Source of the DNA: Collinsella sp. | GTDB taxonomy: Bacteria > Actinomycetota > Coriobacteriia > Coriobacteriales > Coriobacteriaceae | Assembly: GCA_019414325.1 (NCBI GenBank) | Contig: DXMG01000025.1 | Coordinates: forward strand, 19,377 to 32,244 | Length of the DNA stretch: 12,868 nucleotides | Reading direction: 5' to 3' | Notes under the pieces: model-generated | Database searches by the model: none | Told to the model about the DNA's origin: nothing | What the model saw: the letters and a program-made list of their open reading frames with translations, nothing else | Shown here: positions 1 through 7,294 of the stretch, piece by piece | Position numbering within the stretch: position 1 is the stretch's first letter | How the letters are laid out: every line of letters begins with the position of its first letter | Position numbers and translations under genes: made by a program

Positions 1-2
1 CA

Positions 3-191
3 GCGCAGCACGCGAGGGCCGCAGGCCCGAAGCGGAAGCGGGCGGCGAAATGGACCCTTGGCGAATACCCGTGTGCAAAAAATGCCAAATATGAGTACTG
101 CTACCTTTTTGGTAGCAGCGTTTTCGAAGTCATAAAAGGCAAATCCGACATTAGAACGACGACTGATAGTCCAGTTAAGCCAATTTAGTTA
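3..191 (+). other. Possible 3' end of a plus-strand gene (unrecognised)
   Basis: At least two plus-strand frames enter from the left edge without a start. The frame beginning at base 3 stays open to a TAG at 189-191 and has very GC-rich third positions over its first 60 bases. The frame beginning at base 2 stops at the TGA at 92-94, inside the left terminal repeat of the element at 69-292. I recognise neither product. If a gene does end here it would converge on the arginine operon, and the repeat would supply its last codons and stop. It could equally be non-coding. Confidence 0.2.
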
Positions 192-292
192 CTACAAAAC
201 TGGACATATGTGGCCCAACTCATCTAAAAACGCCTATTTTATATGTTACGAAGTTAGTGACCGTACTCATATTTGGCATTTTTTGCACACGG
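69..292. repeat. 224-bp AT-rich element with 30-bp perfect terminal inverted repeats (MITE-like)
   Basis: Bases 69-98 are the exact reverse complement of 263-292 (30 of 30). Each arm contains a GCAAAAAATGCC block. The interior is clearly richer in A and T than the surrounding genes. It contains a hairpin directly inside the left arm (98-105 with 111-118, loop of five T) and a second 8-bp inverted repeat (169-176 with 198-205). No transposase fits inside. Exact long terminal repeats, small size, base composition and lack of coding content resemble a miniature inverted-repeat element. I see no clear target-site duplication, so mobility is inferred. It lies beyond the argD terminator. It may instead be a structured intergenic repeat. 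Confidence 0.7.
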
Positions 293-320
293 CCTATCCC
301 AGCCATGGTAAATCGATAGC

Positions 321-380
321 AAAACGGGCTCCAGACCGCTGAATCGTGCCGCATATGGCACGTCCGCAGTCCGGAACCCG
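321..380 (-). terminator. Hairpin terminator of the arginine operon
   Basis: In the minus-strand RNA, 366-380 pairs with 325-339 over 15 positions: 12 Watson-Crick pairs and three G-U wobbles. A small inner stem (GTGCC/GGCAC) lies in the loop, and four U follow (321-324). In plus-strand RNA the three wobbles become A-C mismatches, so the structure favours transcription from argD. It begins 25 bases after the argD stop. The U-tract is short, so efficiency is uncertain. Confidence 0.75.
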
Positions 381-405
381 GTCCAAATTGAGTTATTGCG
401 CTGTG

Positions 406-1689
406 TTAGGCCAAAACGTCCGACAAAATCTCGATCAGGCTGTCCACGTCGGCTTCCTCGCAGACAAGCGGCGGCAGGAAACGCAGCGTGTGGGCACCAG
501 TAGCGTTAATCACGGCGCCAGCGGCCAGCGCGCGGGCAACAATATCATGTGCATCACCCGCAGTCTCATCCAAATCGCAGCCGAGCATTAAGCCGCGACC
601 GCGTACCTCGACCACATGCGGCAGCTTGGTGAGCTTTGCCTCCATATAAGCACCCACCTTGGCAGCATGCTCGGCATAATCGCCGCGCACGAGCGCGGAG
701 AGCGTCGCGGCGCACGCCGCGACAGCCAAGCAGCTACCGCCAAAGGTCGAACCGTGGTCACCCGGCTTAAACACGTCGGCAATCTCCTTCTTTGCCACGA
801 CGGCGCCCATGGGAACGCCGTCGGCGATGCCCTTGGCAAGACTCATGATGTCGGGCTCCACGCCATAGGTCTGGAATGCAAACGGTTTACCGGAGCGGAA
901 GATACCACACTGGACCTCGTCGGCGATAAGCACGGCACCCACCTCGTATGCCAAGTCGCGCGCAGCCGCCATAAACTCCTCGGTCATGGGGTGCACGCCG
1001 CTCTCGCCCTGGATCGGCTCGAGCATCACGGCACAAATTTCGCTCCCCAGCTGCTTAAAGATCGCGCGCAGTTCATCGACATCGTTGGGCGTGCAGGCCA
1101 CAAAGCCACCCGGCAGCGGACGGAAGCTATCCTGTAGCCAATCCTGCATGGTGGCGGCAATGGTCTCGAGCGTACGGCCGTGGAAGCCGCCACGCATGCA
1201 TACGATGGTGTTGCCGCCGTTGCCAGCACGCTTGGCGTACAGACGAGCAAGCTTCATCGAGCCCTCGTTGGCTTCGGCACCAGAATTGGCAAAGAACGTC
1301 TCCCACACCTGCTCGTCCGCGGCCGGGGCACCGAGCGCAGCGGCCGTGGTCTCATCGCCGGCGGCAATGGCATCGGCCAGCACGCACGCACCATCTACGT
1401 CGTCGTTGGCAAGCTTGGACAGCAGCGCCGCGACCTGTCCACGCTGCTCGGTGTAGAAGTAGTTAGACACATGCAGAAGCTTTTTGTTCTGAGCCTCGAG
1501 CGCCGAGAGCACTGCAGGATTACCGTGGCCTAGGCTGCACACGCCAATACCAGCGAGAAAATCGAGATACTCACGACCATCGTCACCGGTGAGCTTCATA
1601 CCGTGACCTTCGACAAACTCAACCGGCGAGCGGCCAAAAGTATGCATAACGTAGTGGGATTCGAGCGATTGTTGAGCAGCAAGTGACAT
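406..1689 (-). CDS. argD: Acetylornithine aminotransferase, class III PLP enzyme
   Basis: This cytoplasmic enzyme makes N-acetylornithine from N-acetylglutamate semialdehyde and glutamate; some homologues also act in lysine synthesis. The 427-residue protein has the class III aminotransferase landmarks: SGAEAN at 136-141 (phosphate and cofactor contact), the FHGRT region near 169, ADEVQ with cofactor-binding Asp257, the Schiff-base lysine Lys286 in SLAKG, and STFGG at 314-318. The ATG is preceded by AAAGG at a normal distance. It is longer than the usual 390-405 residues because of an Ala- and Asp-rich insertion at about 95-129, just before the SGAEAN strand, where homologues have a short turn. 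It is the last gene of argCJBD, 69 bp after argB, and is followed by a terminator. The family includes ornithine and GABA transaminases; the operon supports ArgD. Confidence 0.95.
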   Translation of the reverse strand: MSLAAQQSLESHYVMHTFGRSPVEFVEGHGMKLTGDDGREYLDFLAGIGVCSLGHGNPAVLSALEAQNKKLLHVSNYFYTEQRGQVAALLSKLANDDVDGACVLADAIAAGDETTAAALGAPAADEQVWETFFANSGAEANEGSMKLARLYAKRAGNGGNTIVCMRGGFHGRTLETIAATMQDWLQDSFRPLPGGFVACTPNDVDELRAIFKQLGSEICAVMLEPIQGESGVHPMTEEFMAAARDLAYEVGAVLIADEVQCGIFRSGKPFAFQTYGVEPDIMSLAKGIADGVPMGAVVAKKEIADVFKPGDHGSTFGGSCLAVAACAATLSALVRGDYAEHAAKVGAYMEAKLTKLPHVVEVRGRGLMLGCDLDETAGDAHDIVARALAAGAVINATGAHTLRFLPPLVCEEADVDSLIEILSDVLA

Positions 1690-1758
1690 GGGATGCCTTT
1701 CGTTGGGCGCCGTACGGCGCAGGGCTATGGGTGCAGGGACGCGACGACCGCGGGTCGG

Positions 1759-2739
1759 CTAGACCGTCTGGAGCTTCTCGACCTCGTCGAGGTTCTCGGT
1801 CAGGCGCGCCGCAAACGTCGAAAGCGGGTGCGGATGCGTATCGAACTCATAGGCCGTCTCGGTGGAGTGAATCACGGTACCGACGCCAGCATCGGTCAGC
1901 AGCTCCAGCAGCAGCGAGTGCGGCGTCGTGCCGTTGATAATGTGAGCTCGGAACACGCCAGCGGTAAGCGCATCGACGGCGGCGCGCAGCTTGGGGATCA
2001 TGCCCTTGTCGACCTCGCCGCCGTAGAGCATCTCATTGACCTCGTCGAGCGTCAGGTTGGAGATGAGCGAATCCTTATCGCTAAAGTCCTTGTACAGGCC
2101 GTCGACATCGGTCAAAAAGATCGCCTTGTGCGCATGAAGCGCCGCCGCAACGGCGCCGGCGGCGGTATCGGCGTTGATGTTGAAGAAGCCACCGTCCTCC
2201 CCCGCCGCGACCGTGGCGATAACGGGAATGTACTCGCTGTCGAGCAAACGCTCGATATAGTCGGTGTTGACGTGCGTGACCTTGCCTACGCGGCCGAGCT
2301 CTGGGTCGAGAGGCTCGGCGATGAGCGTGCCGGCATCGCTGCCCGATACGCCCACGGCCAGGTTGCCGTGGTGGTTGATGGCAGCAACCAGCTCCTGGTT
2401 AACCTTGCCACCCAGCACCTCGCGCACGATATCCATGGTCGCCGGCGTGGTCACGCGCTGGCCGTTCTTAAACTCGACGGGAATATCGTAATGGCTCAGC
2501 GCCTCGTTGATAGCCTTGCCGCCGCCATGCACGATGACGGGGCGCATACCGATGATCTTGAGCAAAACGATGTCGCTCATCACGTCGCGGCGCAGCTGCT
2601 CATCAACCATGGCGGCTCCGCCATATTTGATGACAACCGTCTTGCCGGTCAGGTTCTTAATCCACGGCAGCGCTTCGAACAGCAGCTGCGCGGTAACTTC
2701 GTTGGATTCGCTCGAGCGACAATCGCGTGCGAACTTCAT
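1759..2739 (-). CDS. argB: Acetylglutamate kinase
   Basis: It phosphorylates N-acetylglutamate with ATP, the second step of arginine synthesis. The amino-acid-kinase fold is evident: VVIKYGG with Lys38, the glycine-rich HGGGKAIN at 71-78, GSDAG at 133-137, INADTAAGAVA at 188-198 and KGMIPKL at 245-251. I chose the start at 2739, giving 326 residues, because GAGG (2746-2749) sits just upstream and the match to the family starts there. A start at 2811 would add 24 unlikely residues. About 30 residues precede the first strand; homologues with such an N-terminal helix form hexamers and are inhibited by arginine, so this enzyme is probably the feedback point. About 30 residues after position 295 form a C-terminal tail longer than usual. 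The gene is 81 bp downstream of argJ. Confidence 0.95.
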   Translation of the reverse strand: MKFARDCRSSESNEVTAQLLFEALPWIKNLTGKTVVIKYGGAAMVDEQLRRDVMSDIVLLKIIGMRPVIVHGGGKAINEALSHYDIPVEFKNGQRVTTPATMDIVREVLGGKVNQELVAAINHHGNLAVGVSGSDAGTLIAEPLDPELGRVGKVTHVNTDYIERLLDSEYIPVIATVAAGEDGGFFNINADTAAGAVAAALHAHKAIFLTDVDGLYKDFSDKDSLISNLTLDEVNEMLYGGEVDKGMIPKLRAAVDALTAGVFRAHIINGTTPHSLLLELLTDAGVGTVIHSTETAYEFDTHPHPLSTFAARLTENLDEVEKLQTV

Positions 2740-2820
2740 AGTCTGCCTCGTCTTTCGTGTAGCTATCGCGCCGCACCTCGTTGCCCGCGATTGCAGCGGG
2801 GCGCGCGGCACATCGGGAGT

Positions 2821-4089
2821 CTAGGAACGGTAGTCGCCGTTAATGGAGATGTACTCGTGCGTGAGGTCGCAAGTCCACACGGTGGTCGCCGCGTCGCCCG
2901 CGCCCAGGTCGGCCGAGATCACAATCTCGGGCGCCTCAAAACGTCGCAGGGCTTCGTCCTCATCGAAGGGGACCGTCAGGCTATCGCGACAGACGGGCAT
3001 ACCCATCATGTCGATGGACACATCTTCTTGGTTAAACTGCACGCCGCACTTGCCGAGCGCCATGGCAACGCGGCCCCAGTTGCAGTCGTGGCCGGCGATG
3101 CAGGTCTTGACGAGCGGCGAGTTGGCAACAGCACGGGCGGCGATATCGGCCTCCTCGTCGTTCGCGGCGCCGGTGACATTAACCGTCACGAGCCTGGATG
3201 CGCCCTCGCCATCTGCGGCGATGTTGCGCGCCAGGCTCTCGCATACCTCGTGCACGGCAAATGCCAGCTCGTCAAAGGCGTCAGTGCCCTCGACGATGGC
3301 CTCGGCATCCGCGGAAGCAGTGCCGGAGGCAAGCATGATGCAGGTGTCGTTGGTCGAGGTATCGGAGTCGACCGTTACCTTATTAAAAGTCTGCTTCACA
3401 GTCGAGAGCAGCAGGGCATGAAGCGCCGCCGGCTCGACGGGGGCATCGGTAGTAATGACCGCGATCATGGTGGCCATATTGGGCATGATCATGCCCGAGC
3501 CCTTGCACATGCCGCCCACCGTATAAGCGTTGCCCGCATGGCCCGCGGCCTCACTACGATAGCGAACGGCGTACTCCTTGGAGTGGGTATCGGTGGTCAT
3601 GATGGCACGGGCGGCATCGGCGCCACCATGAGCGGAGAGCGCCTCATAAGCTGCCGGAATCGCCGTCTCAAACGTGTCGATCGGCAGAATCTGGCCAATC
3701 ACGCCCGTGGAGGCGACCAGGATTTGCTGAGGCTCGCAGCCGATGACCTGCGAGGCGATGTTGCACGTCTCGCGCGCGCAGGCAAGGCCCGTCTCACCGG
3801 TGGCCGCGTTGGCGTTACCGGAATTGACCGTGACACCGGCGATGATGCCATAGCCCTTATCGGCACCGCCCAAATTGGCGCGGCTCACCTGCACGGGCGC
3901 TGCGCAAAAGCGGTTGGTCGTAAACACACCGGCGCCGGGACAGGGCTTATCGGGCACGACGAGCGCGTAATCCAAGCGCTCGGGATTCTTGCGGAATCCG
4001 GCATGGATGCCCGCCGCCTTAAAGCCGGCTGCCGCCGTTACGCCGCCCTCTACGGTACGAATCTTGATATCGAACTGCTCTGTATTCAT
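2821..4089 (-). CDS. argJ: Ornithine acetyltransferase (glutamate N-acetyltransferase), self-cleaving
   Basis: It moves the acetyl group from N-acetylornithine to glutamate, releasing ornithine and regenerating N-acetylglutamate, which makes the pathway cyclic. At 422 residues it is of normal length. The autocleavage site is visible: KGSGMIMPNMATM at 196-208, with cleavage expected between Ala206 and Thr207; Thr207 becomes the N-terminal nucleophile of the beta chain. STG at 127-129 fits the oxyanion region. The C-terminus ends in the family signature YISINGDYRS. AAGGAG lies 11 bases before the ATG. Some ArgJ proteins also use acetyl-CoA to make N-acetylglutamate; this cannot be decided from sequence, but no argA-type synthase is seen in the window. 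It follows argC by 134 bp that hold a terminator-like hairpin. Confidence 0.96.
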   Translation of the reverse strand: MNTEQFDIKIRTVEGGVTAAAGFKAAGIHAGFRKNPERLDYALVVPDKPCPGAGVFTTNRFCAAPVQVSRANLGGADKGYGIIAGVTVNSGNANAATGETGLACARETCNIASQVIGCEPQQILVASTGVIGQILPIDTFETAIPAAYEALSAHGGADAARAIMTTDTHSKEYAVRYRSEAAGHAGNAYTVGGMCKGSGMIMPNMATMIAVITTDAPVEPAALHALLLSTVKQTFNKVTVDSDTSTNDTCIMLASGTASADAEAIVEGTDAFDELAFAVHEVCESLARNIAADGEGASRLVTVNVTGAANDEEADIAARAVANSPLVKTCIAGHDCNWGRVAMALGKCGVQFNQEDVSIDMMGMPVCRDSLTVPFDEDEALRRFEAPEIVISADLGAGDAATTVWTCDLTHEYISINGDYRS

Positions 4090-4115
4090 CGTCTTTATGA
4101 CTCCTTATGTCAAAC

Positions 4116-4194
4116 AAAAAATGGGCATCGGTTGGTGCGCCACGCCAGCCACAATCACGAGACCAGCTTAAGAGTGGCGCCCCACTCGATGCCC
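4116..4194 (-). terminator. Terminator-like hairpin between argC and argJ
   Basis: In the minus-strand RNA, GGGCATCG (complement of 4187-4194) pairs exactly with CGATGCCC (complement of 4123-4130). The stem continues inward through a second, roughly 11-bp block containing one mismatch, after a small asymmetric bulge, giving about 19-20 pairs. A run of six U follows one base later (complement of 4116-4121). This is a textbook intrinsic terminator shape lying inside the arg operon, 30 bp after the argC stop and 27 bp before the argJ start. It may partly end transcription after argC or act as an attenuator. No leader peptide or known aptamer is visible. Confidence 0.7.
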
Positions 4195-4223
4195 GACCAC
4201 CAAATCGCTAACAATCGAATGTG

Positions 4224-5294
4224 CTACACCGGGCACGCCACTGTGGGCAAGCCTCGTCGCTCGTCAAAACCAAAGACGATGTTGGCGCACTGGACCGCCT
4301 GGCCTGCTGCACCCTTGCACAGATTGTCGATGGCGCCCGTAGCCACCAGAACGCCCGCGCGCTTGTTGAGCGCGAGGCCAATCTGGGCGGCATTGGTGCC
4401 GACGACCGAGGCCGTCTTGGGCTGCTGGCCGGCATCGAGCACGCGCACAAAAGTGCGGCCGGCGTAGAACTGCTTGTAATGGTCGACGACGTCCTCAAGG
4501 GTCAACGTGTCGAGAGCCTGCGGCGCGAGCGGCAGCGTCACCGTAGAGAGCAGGCCGCGCTTGAGCGGTGCCAGATGCGGGGTGAAGACGATGCGGTCGG
4601 CCAGGCCAAGTATCTGCTCGATCTCGGGCGTATGACGATGCTTGCCCACGCCATAGGCTTCCAGGTTCTCGTCTGCGCTGCAAAAATGGGCGCGGGCGTT
4701 ACAGGACTTACCGGCACCTGTCACGCCGCTGATAGCGTCAACGACCACGGGGCCGCTCTGGGCAACCCAGCCGGCGCGCACGGCAGGCGCAGCGGCAAGG
4801 CTCGTTGCGGTGGGATAGCAACCGGCGCAGGCGACCAGCACGGGCTTGCCGTCGGCGTGGTCGGATGCAGCAGTCTCCAAATCCTGGCAAAACAGCTCGG
4901 GCAGACCAAAGGCGCGGCTCTTGAGCAGCTCGGGGCTCGTGTGCTCGGCGGCATACCACGCCTCAAAGACGGACGCGTCGTTCAGGCGGTAGTCGGCCGA
5001 AAGATCAAAGCAGGAGACGCCCGATGCAAGCAGCGCGGGCACCTGTGCCATGGCAGCCGTGTGCGGCACGGCAAGAAAAACCGCATCGCAGCTCTTGAGC
5101 TCGGGGGCGTCATGCGTGGTGAAAACCAGATCGCTCACGCCAGCAAAGCTCGGATACACCGCGGACAGCGGCTGGCCGGCATCGGCGTTGGACGTAATGG
5201 CAACAAGTTCAAACTCGGGATGGCCGAGTACGAGGCGAATGAGCTCGGCTCCGGCATATCCAGCCGCGCCGACGATTCCAACCTTCAAAGACAT
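4224..5294 (-). CDS. argC: N-acetyl-gamma-glutamyl-phosphate reductase
   Basis: It reduces N-acetylglutamyl phosphate to the semialdehyde with NADPH, the third step of arginine synthesis, between ArgB and ArgD. The 356-residue protein starts with a Rossmann dinucleotide motif, GIVGAAGYAGAEL (6-18). The catalytic cysteine is Cys159 in AGCYPTA, and DAISGVTGAGK follows around 186-196, as in type 1 ArgC proteins. HRHTPEIEQ (about 219-227) carries the conserved histidines. Length is typical. The ATG is preceded by AAGGAG at six bases. It is the first gene of argCJBD, and two ARG-box-like palindromes lie 85-125 bp upstream. No oddities in the product. Confidence 0.96.
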   Translation of the reverse strand: MSLKVGIVGAAGYAGAELIRLVLGHPEFELVAITSNADAGQPLSAVYPSFAGVSDLVFTTHDAPELKSCDAVFLAVPHTAAMAQVPALLASGVSCFDLSADYRLNDASVFEAWYAAEHTSPELLKSRAFGLPELFCQDLETAASDHADGKPVLVACAGCYPTATSLAAAPAVRAGWVAQSGPVVVDAISGVTGAGKSCNARAHFCSADENLEAYGVGKHRHTPEIEQILGLADRIVFTPHLAPLKRGLLSTVTLPLAPQALDTLTLEDVVDHYKQFYAGRTFVRVLDAGQQPKTASVVGTNAAQIGLALNKRAGVLVATGAIDNLCKGAAGQAVQCANIVFGFDERRGLPTVACPV

Positions 5295-5378
5295 ATCAGA
5301 CTCCTTGTCTGCGATTTATGCACCGATGCGCATTTCGCAGCGGTCGTTATGAAGTGGGTTGAAACTTTAGCACCAAAA

Positions 5379-5417
5379 GATGCATTTATACGTAAATAGC
5401 TTGCATGTTCATGCATT
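5379..5417 (-). promoter_or_regulatory. Tandem ARG boxes (putative ArgR operator) before argC
   Basis: TGCATGTTCATGCA at 5402-5415 is a perfect palindrome of the form TGCAT-N4-ATGCA, matching the ARG-box layout of two 5-bp half sites separated by 4 bp. TGCATTTATACGTA at 5381-5394 is a second, degenerate copy. Their starts are exactly 21 bp apart, which equals two 18-bp boxes with the 3-bp gap typical of ArgR operators. A TATAAA-like hexamer (complement of 5385-5390) lies in the promoter-proximal box, but I see no convincing -35. Arginine-bound ArgR would be expected to repress argCJBD here. Confidence 0.7.
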
Positions 5418-5460
5418 GAAACATTCCCGACACATTCACTTGAAGGAATTGACAAATAGA

Positions 5461-5514
5461 GCGGGCCCCGTATTGACCGGCACTCCTTACGGCGCCGGGC
5501 AACACGGGACCCGC
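5461..5514 (-). terminator. Hairpin terminator of the riboflavin-transport operon
   Basis: The complement of 5504-5514 pairs with the complement of 5461-5471 over 11 positions, with one G-U wobble that would be an A-C mismatch in the opposite strand, so the stem favours minus-strand RNA. An inner block (CCGGC/GCCGG plus TTG/CAA) extends it. Only a poor U-rich stretch follows. It lies 37 bp after the last split-barrel gene and before the arg operator, so it insulates the two operons. Confidence 0.65.
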
Positions 5515-5551
5515 CCATGCGAAAACTAAGTTGTTAGGATGAGCCAGCTGG

Positions 5552-5962
5552 CTAGAGCTCGACCGGCACCCATTCGTCGTGATTGCAGATAAAAGCCTCG
5601 GGATCCTCAACGCTAAAGAAGACGAGCGCGGGGTCGTTAGGCCCCTCATAGTGCTCGCTCAAGCGCTCAAGATGTTTCCATCCGGCCTCGCGCATTTCGC
5701 TCGAAGCCCGGTCTTCCAGCCCTGCACGCCCGCGCAGGATCAACCAACCATGGCCCGGCCACCAACTCGTGGCCTCAAAGCGCTGGTTTTGCAGCAGCTC
5801 CTGCCACACATCTTTGGTGCGCGCTGTCACAAACCACAGCTTGCCGTCCTGAATCTGCGCAAACGAGAACGGACGCACATGCGGCTGCCCGCCCACGCTC
5901 GTCGCCAGATACCACGCCGGCACCGACGTCAGATACTCCAACACCGTATTCAATCCGTCCAT
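5552..5962 (-). CDS. Split-barrel flavin-binding family protein, paralogue 1 (PPOX-like)
   Basis: The 136-residue protein resembles small pyridoxamine 5'-phosphate-oxidase-like proteins, which bind FMN (some bind F420 or haem) as dimers. Visible are PAWYLATS (15-22), the cofactor-loop motif HVRPFSF (28-34), DGKLWFVTARTKDVWQEL (39-56), and a strand ending GWLILRGRA. The start at 5962 is set by a perfect AGGAGG at 5967-5972; an upstream in-frame TTG at 6007 has no ribosome-binding site. It is the last gene of the operon, 54 bp after a paralogue. Substrate and reaction are unknown: the family includes oxidases, general-stress proteins and proteins of no known activity. Linkage to riboflavin uptake favours FMN as ligand, by inference. 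Confidence 0.85.
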   Translation of the reverse strand: MDGLNTVLEYLTSVPAWYLATSVGGQPHVRPFSFAQIQDGKLWFVTARTKDVWQELLQNQRFEATSWWPGHGWLILRGRAGLEDRASSEMREAGWKHLERLSEHYEGPNDPALVFFSVEDPEAFICNHDEWVPVEL

Positions 5963-6016
5963 GTGTCCTCCTGACGCCTGACCAGTCTTTTTGGAATGGG
6001 TAGCCAATTTGGGAAA

Positions 6017-6463
6017 TTAGAGCTCGAGGCGCTCTTCGCTGCCGTCGATATCGCAGAACCGTGCGGCGATGTTGCGGACCGAGAAGAATGCAAGGCGGCC
6101 ATCGTTGGCGCTATCGTGTTGCTCGCCAATGCCCACCATGTGCTTAAAGCCCGCTTGGCGCACCTTGTCGCTCACGAATGCATCGTCCTCGAGCGCGGCC
6201 TCGCCAGTTAACACGATCCAGCACTCCCCCGGCTTCCAGCCCGATACCTCAAACTTGGGATTCGCGCTCAACTCCGCCCACACGTCCTTGTCGCGCGACG
6301 TGCAAAACCACAGCTTGCCATCATCGACCATGGCAAAGGAAAACGGCCTCACGCGGGGCTGATGCCCGTCGCTCGCATCGGTCGTGGCAAGATACCACGC
6401 CGGAATGCGCCTGAGATACGAGCAGGCACGCTCGAGCTGAGCCGTGCGATCGATGTCGGTCAT
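6017..6463 (-). CDS. Split-barrel flavin-binding family protein, paralogue 2 (PPOX-like)
   Basis: This 148-residue protein is clearly homologous to its downstream neighbour along its whole length. Shared landmarks are IPAWYLATT (20-28), PRVRPFSF (36-43), DGKLWFCTSRDKDVWAEL (48-65) and the GEAALED region (87-93). The ATG follows AAAGGGG at five bases. It begins 30 bp after ecfT, so it should be co-transcribed with the riboflavin transporter. The two copies look like a tandem duplication that has diverged. It is probably a cytoplasmic FMN-dependent protein; the specific reaction is not readable from the sequence. It lacks the length and C-terminal substrate residues expected of genuine PdxH. 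Confidence 0.85.
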   Translation of the reverse strand: MTDIDRTAQLERACSYLRRIPAWYLATTDASDGHQPRVRPFSFAMVDDGKLWFCTSRDKDVWAELSANPKFEVSGWKPGECWIVLTGEAALEDDAFVSDKVRQAGFKHMVGIGEQHDSANDGRLAFFSVRNIAARFCDIDGSEERLEL

Positions 6464-6493
6464 AGAGACCCCTTTCTTGCGCTCGAATCGAGC

Positions 6494-7294
6494 TTAGACG
6501 AGTTGAAGATTGATAACGACAACGCATGTCACCAGCAGCGCCATCGCCAGCGCTGCCAGTGCATCCCCGCGGCCAAACGCAAGCGCATGCAGACGCGTGC
6601 GTCCCTGCTCGCCGTGATAACAGCGCGCATCCATGGCGGCCGAAAGCGTCTCGGCATGACGGAACACGCCGGTGAACAGCGGAATCGCCACACTGCCGAG
6701 CATGCGCACACCGCCGAGCGGACCGCCCGTCACGCGCGCGCCGCGACTTGCCTGTGCATCGGCCGTCTGCTTCATCTCGGTGGCAAATTGCGGCATAAAG
6801 CGCAGCGCGATGCCCATGATCATACCGAGCTCGTGTGCCGGAAGCCCCAGACGCGCAAGCGGTGCGAGCAAACGCTCAAAGCCCGCAGTGAGATCGAGCG
6901 TGGGCGTGGTGAGTGTAATGGCGCTCATGCCGGCCATCATCAGGGTCAGACGGCATGTCATAAACGTCGCAGAACGCAGCGAGCCCTCGCTCACCTGCAA
7001 AAAGCCAAGCCGCCACAGGATGCGGCCACTCTGGTCGGAAAACAGGTTGAGCACCGCGACCACCACGACAATCGCCAGCAATGGTGCCATCGATGATAGG
7101 ACCCGGCGCAACGGCACCCGGGCCATGACATAGACCAGCACGACAAATATTGCGACCGGAACCAGCCCGCAAAAGCTTCCGACGGTGAGCACGGTGATCA
7201 GAAATGCGAAACCTAGAAGCAACTTAGTGCGCGGATCCAGGCGATGCACCGCGCTATCCCCGGGATAGTAGCTGCCAAATGAGAACGCCTCCAT
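6494..7294 (-). CDS. ecfT: ECF transporter transmembrane subunit EcfT
   Basis: EcfT is the membrane scaffold that couples the ATPases to the S component. The 266-residue protein has several hydrophobic segments (about 24-60, 66-84, 112-130 and 245-262). Two cytoplasmic coupling motifs near the C-terminus are recognisable: ASRGA (182-186) and DARCY (222-226), variants of the Ala-Arg-Gly motifs that dock into the ATPase grooves. I chose the ATG at 7294, which overlaps the ecfA stop by one base (TAATG) and follows AGGAGGG; a start at 7339 would add 15 residues inside ecfA. The TAATG overlap suggests translational coupling. Confidence 0.93.
   Translation of the reverse strand: MEAFSFGSYYPGDSAVHRLDPRTKLLLGFAFLITVLTVGSFCGLVPVAIFVVLVYVMARVPLRRVLSSMAPLLAIVVVVAVLNLFSDQSGRILWRLGFLQVSEGSLRSATFMTCRLTLMMAGMSAITLTTPTLDLTAGFERLLAPLARLGLPAHELGMIMGIALRFMPQFATEMKQTADAQASRGARVTGGPLGGVRMLGSVAIPLFTGVFRHAETLSAAMDARCYHGEQGRTRLHALAFGRGDALAALAMALLVTCVVVINLQLV

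Noticed and set aside
1707..1720. 14-bp palindrome GCGCCGTACGGCGC between argB and argD
   Set aside because: Palindromic but with no loop, no U-tract and no known operator; in GC-rich DNA a site of this size can arise by chance.
2740..2811. An upstream start for argB adding 24 residues
   Set aside because: No ribosome-binding site, it extends to within 10 bp of the argJ stop, and the added residues do not resemble the family; GAGG precedes the start at 2739.
4108..4113. TTGACA on the minus strand just before argJ, as a -35 box
   Set aside because: No -10-like hexamer lies 16-18 bp downstream; it would fall over the argJ start codon.
1693..4467. A 924-codon open frame on the plus strand antisense to argJ, argB and part of argC
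   Set aside because: It lies opposite three unmistakable enzymes and has no recognisable motif or ribosome-binding site; in GC-rich genomes codon bias often leaves the antisense frame open.
5963..6007. Upstream TTG start for the distal split-barrel gene
   Set aside because: No Shine-Dalgarno sequence before it, whereas the ATG at 5962 follows a perfect AGGAGG.
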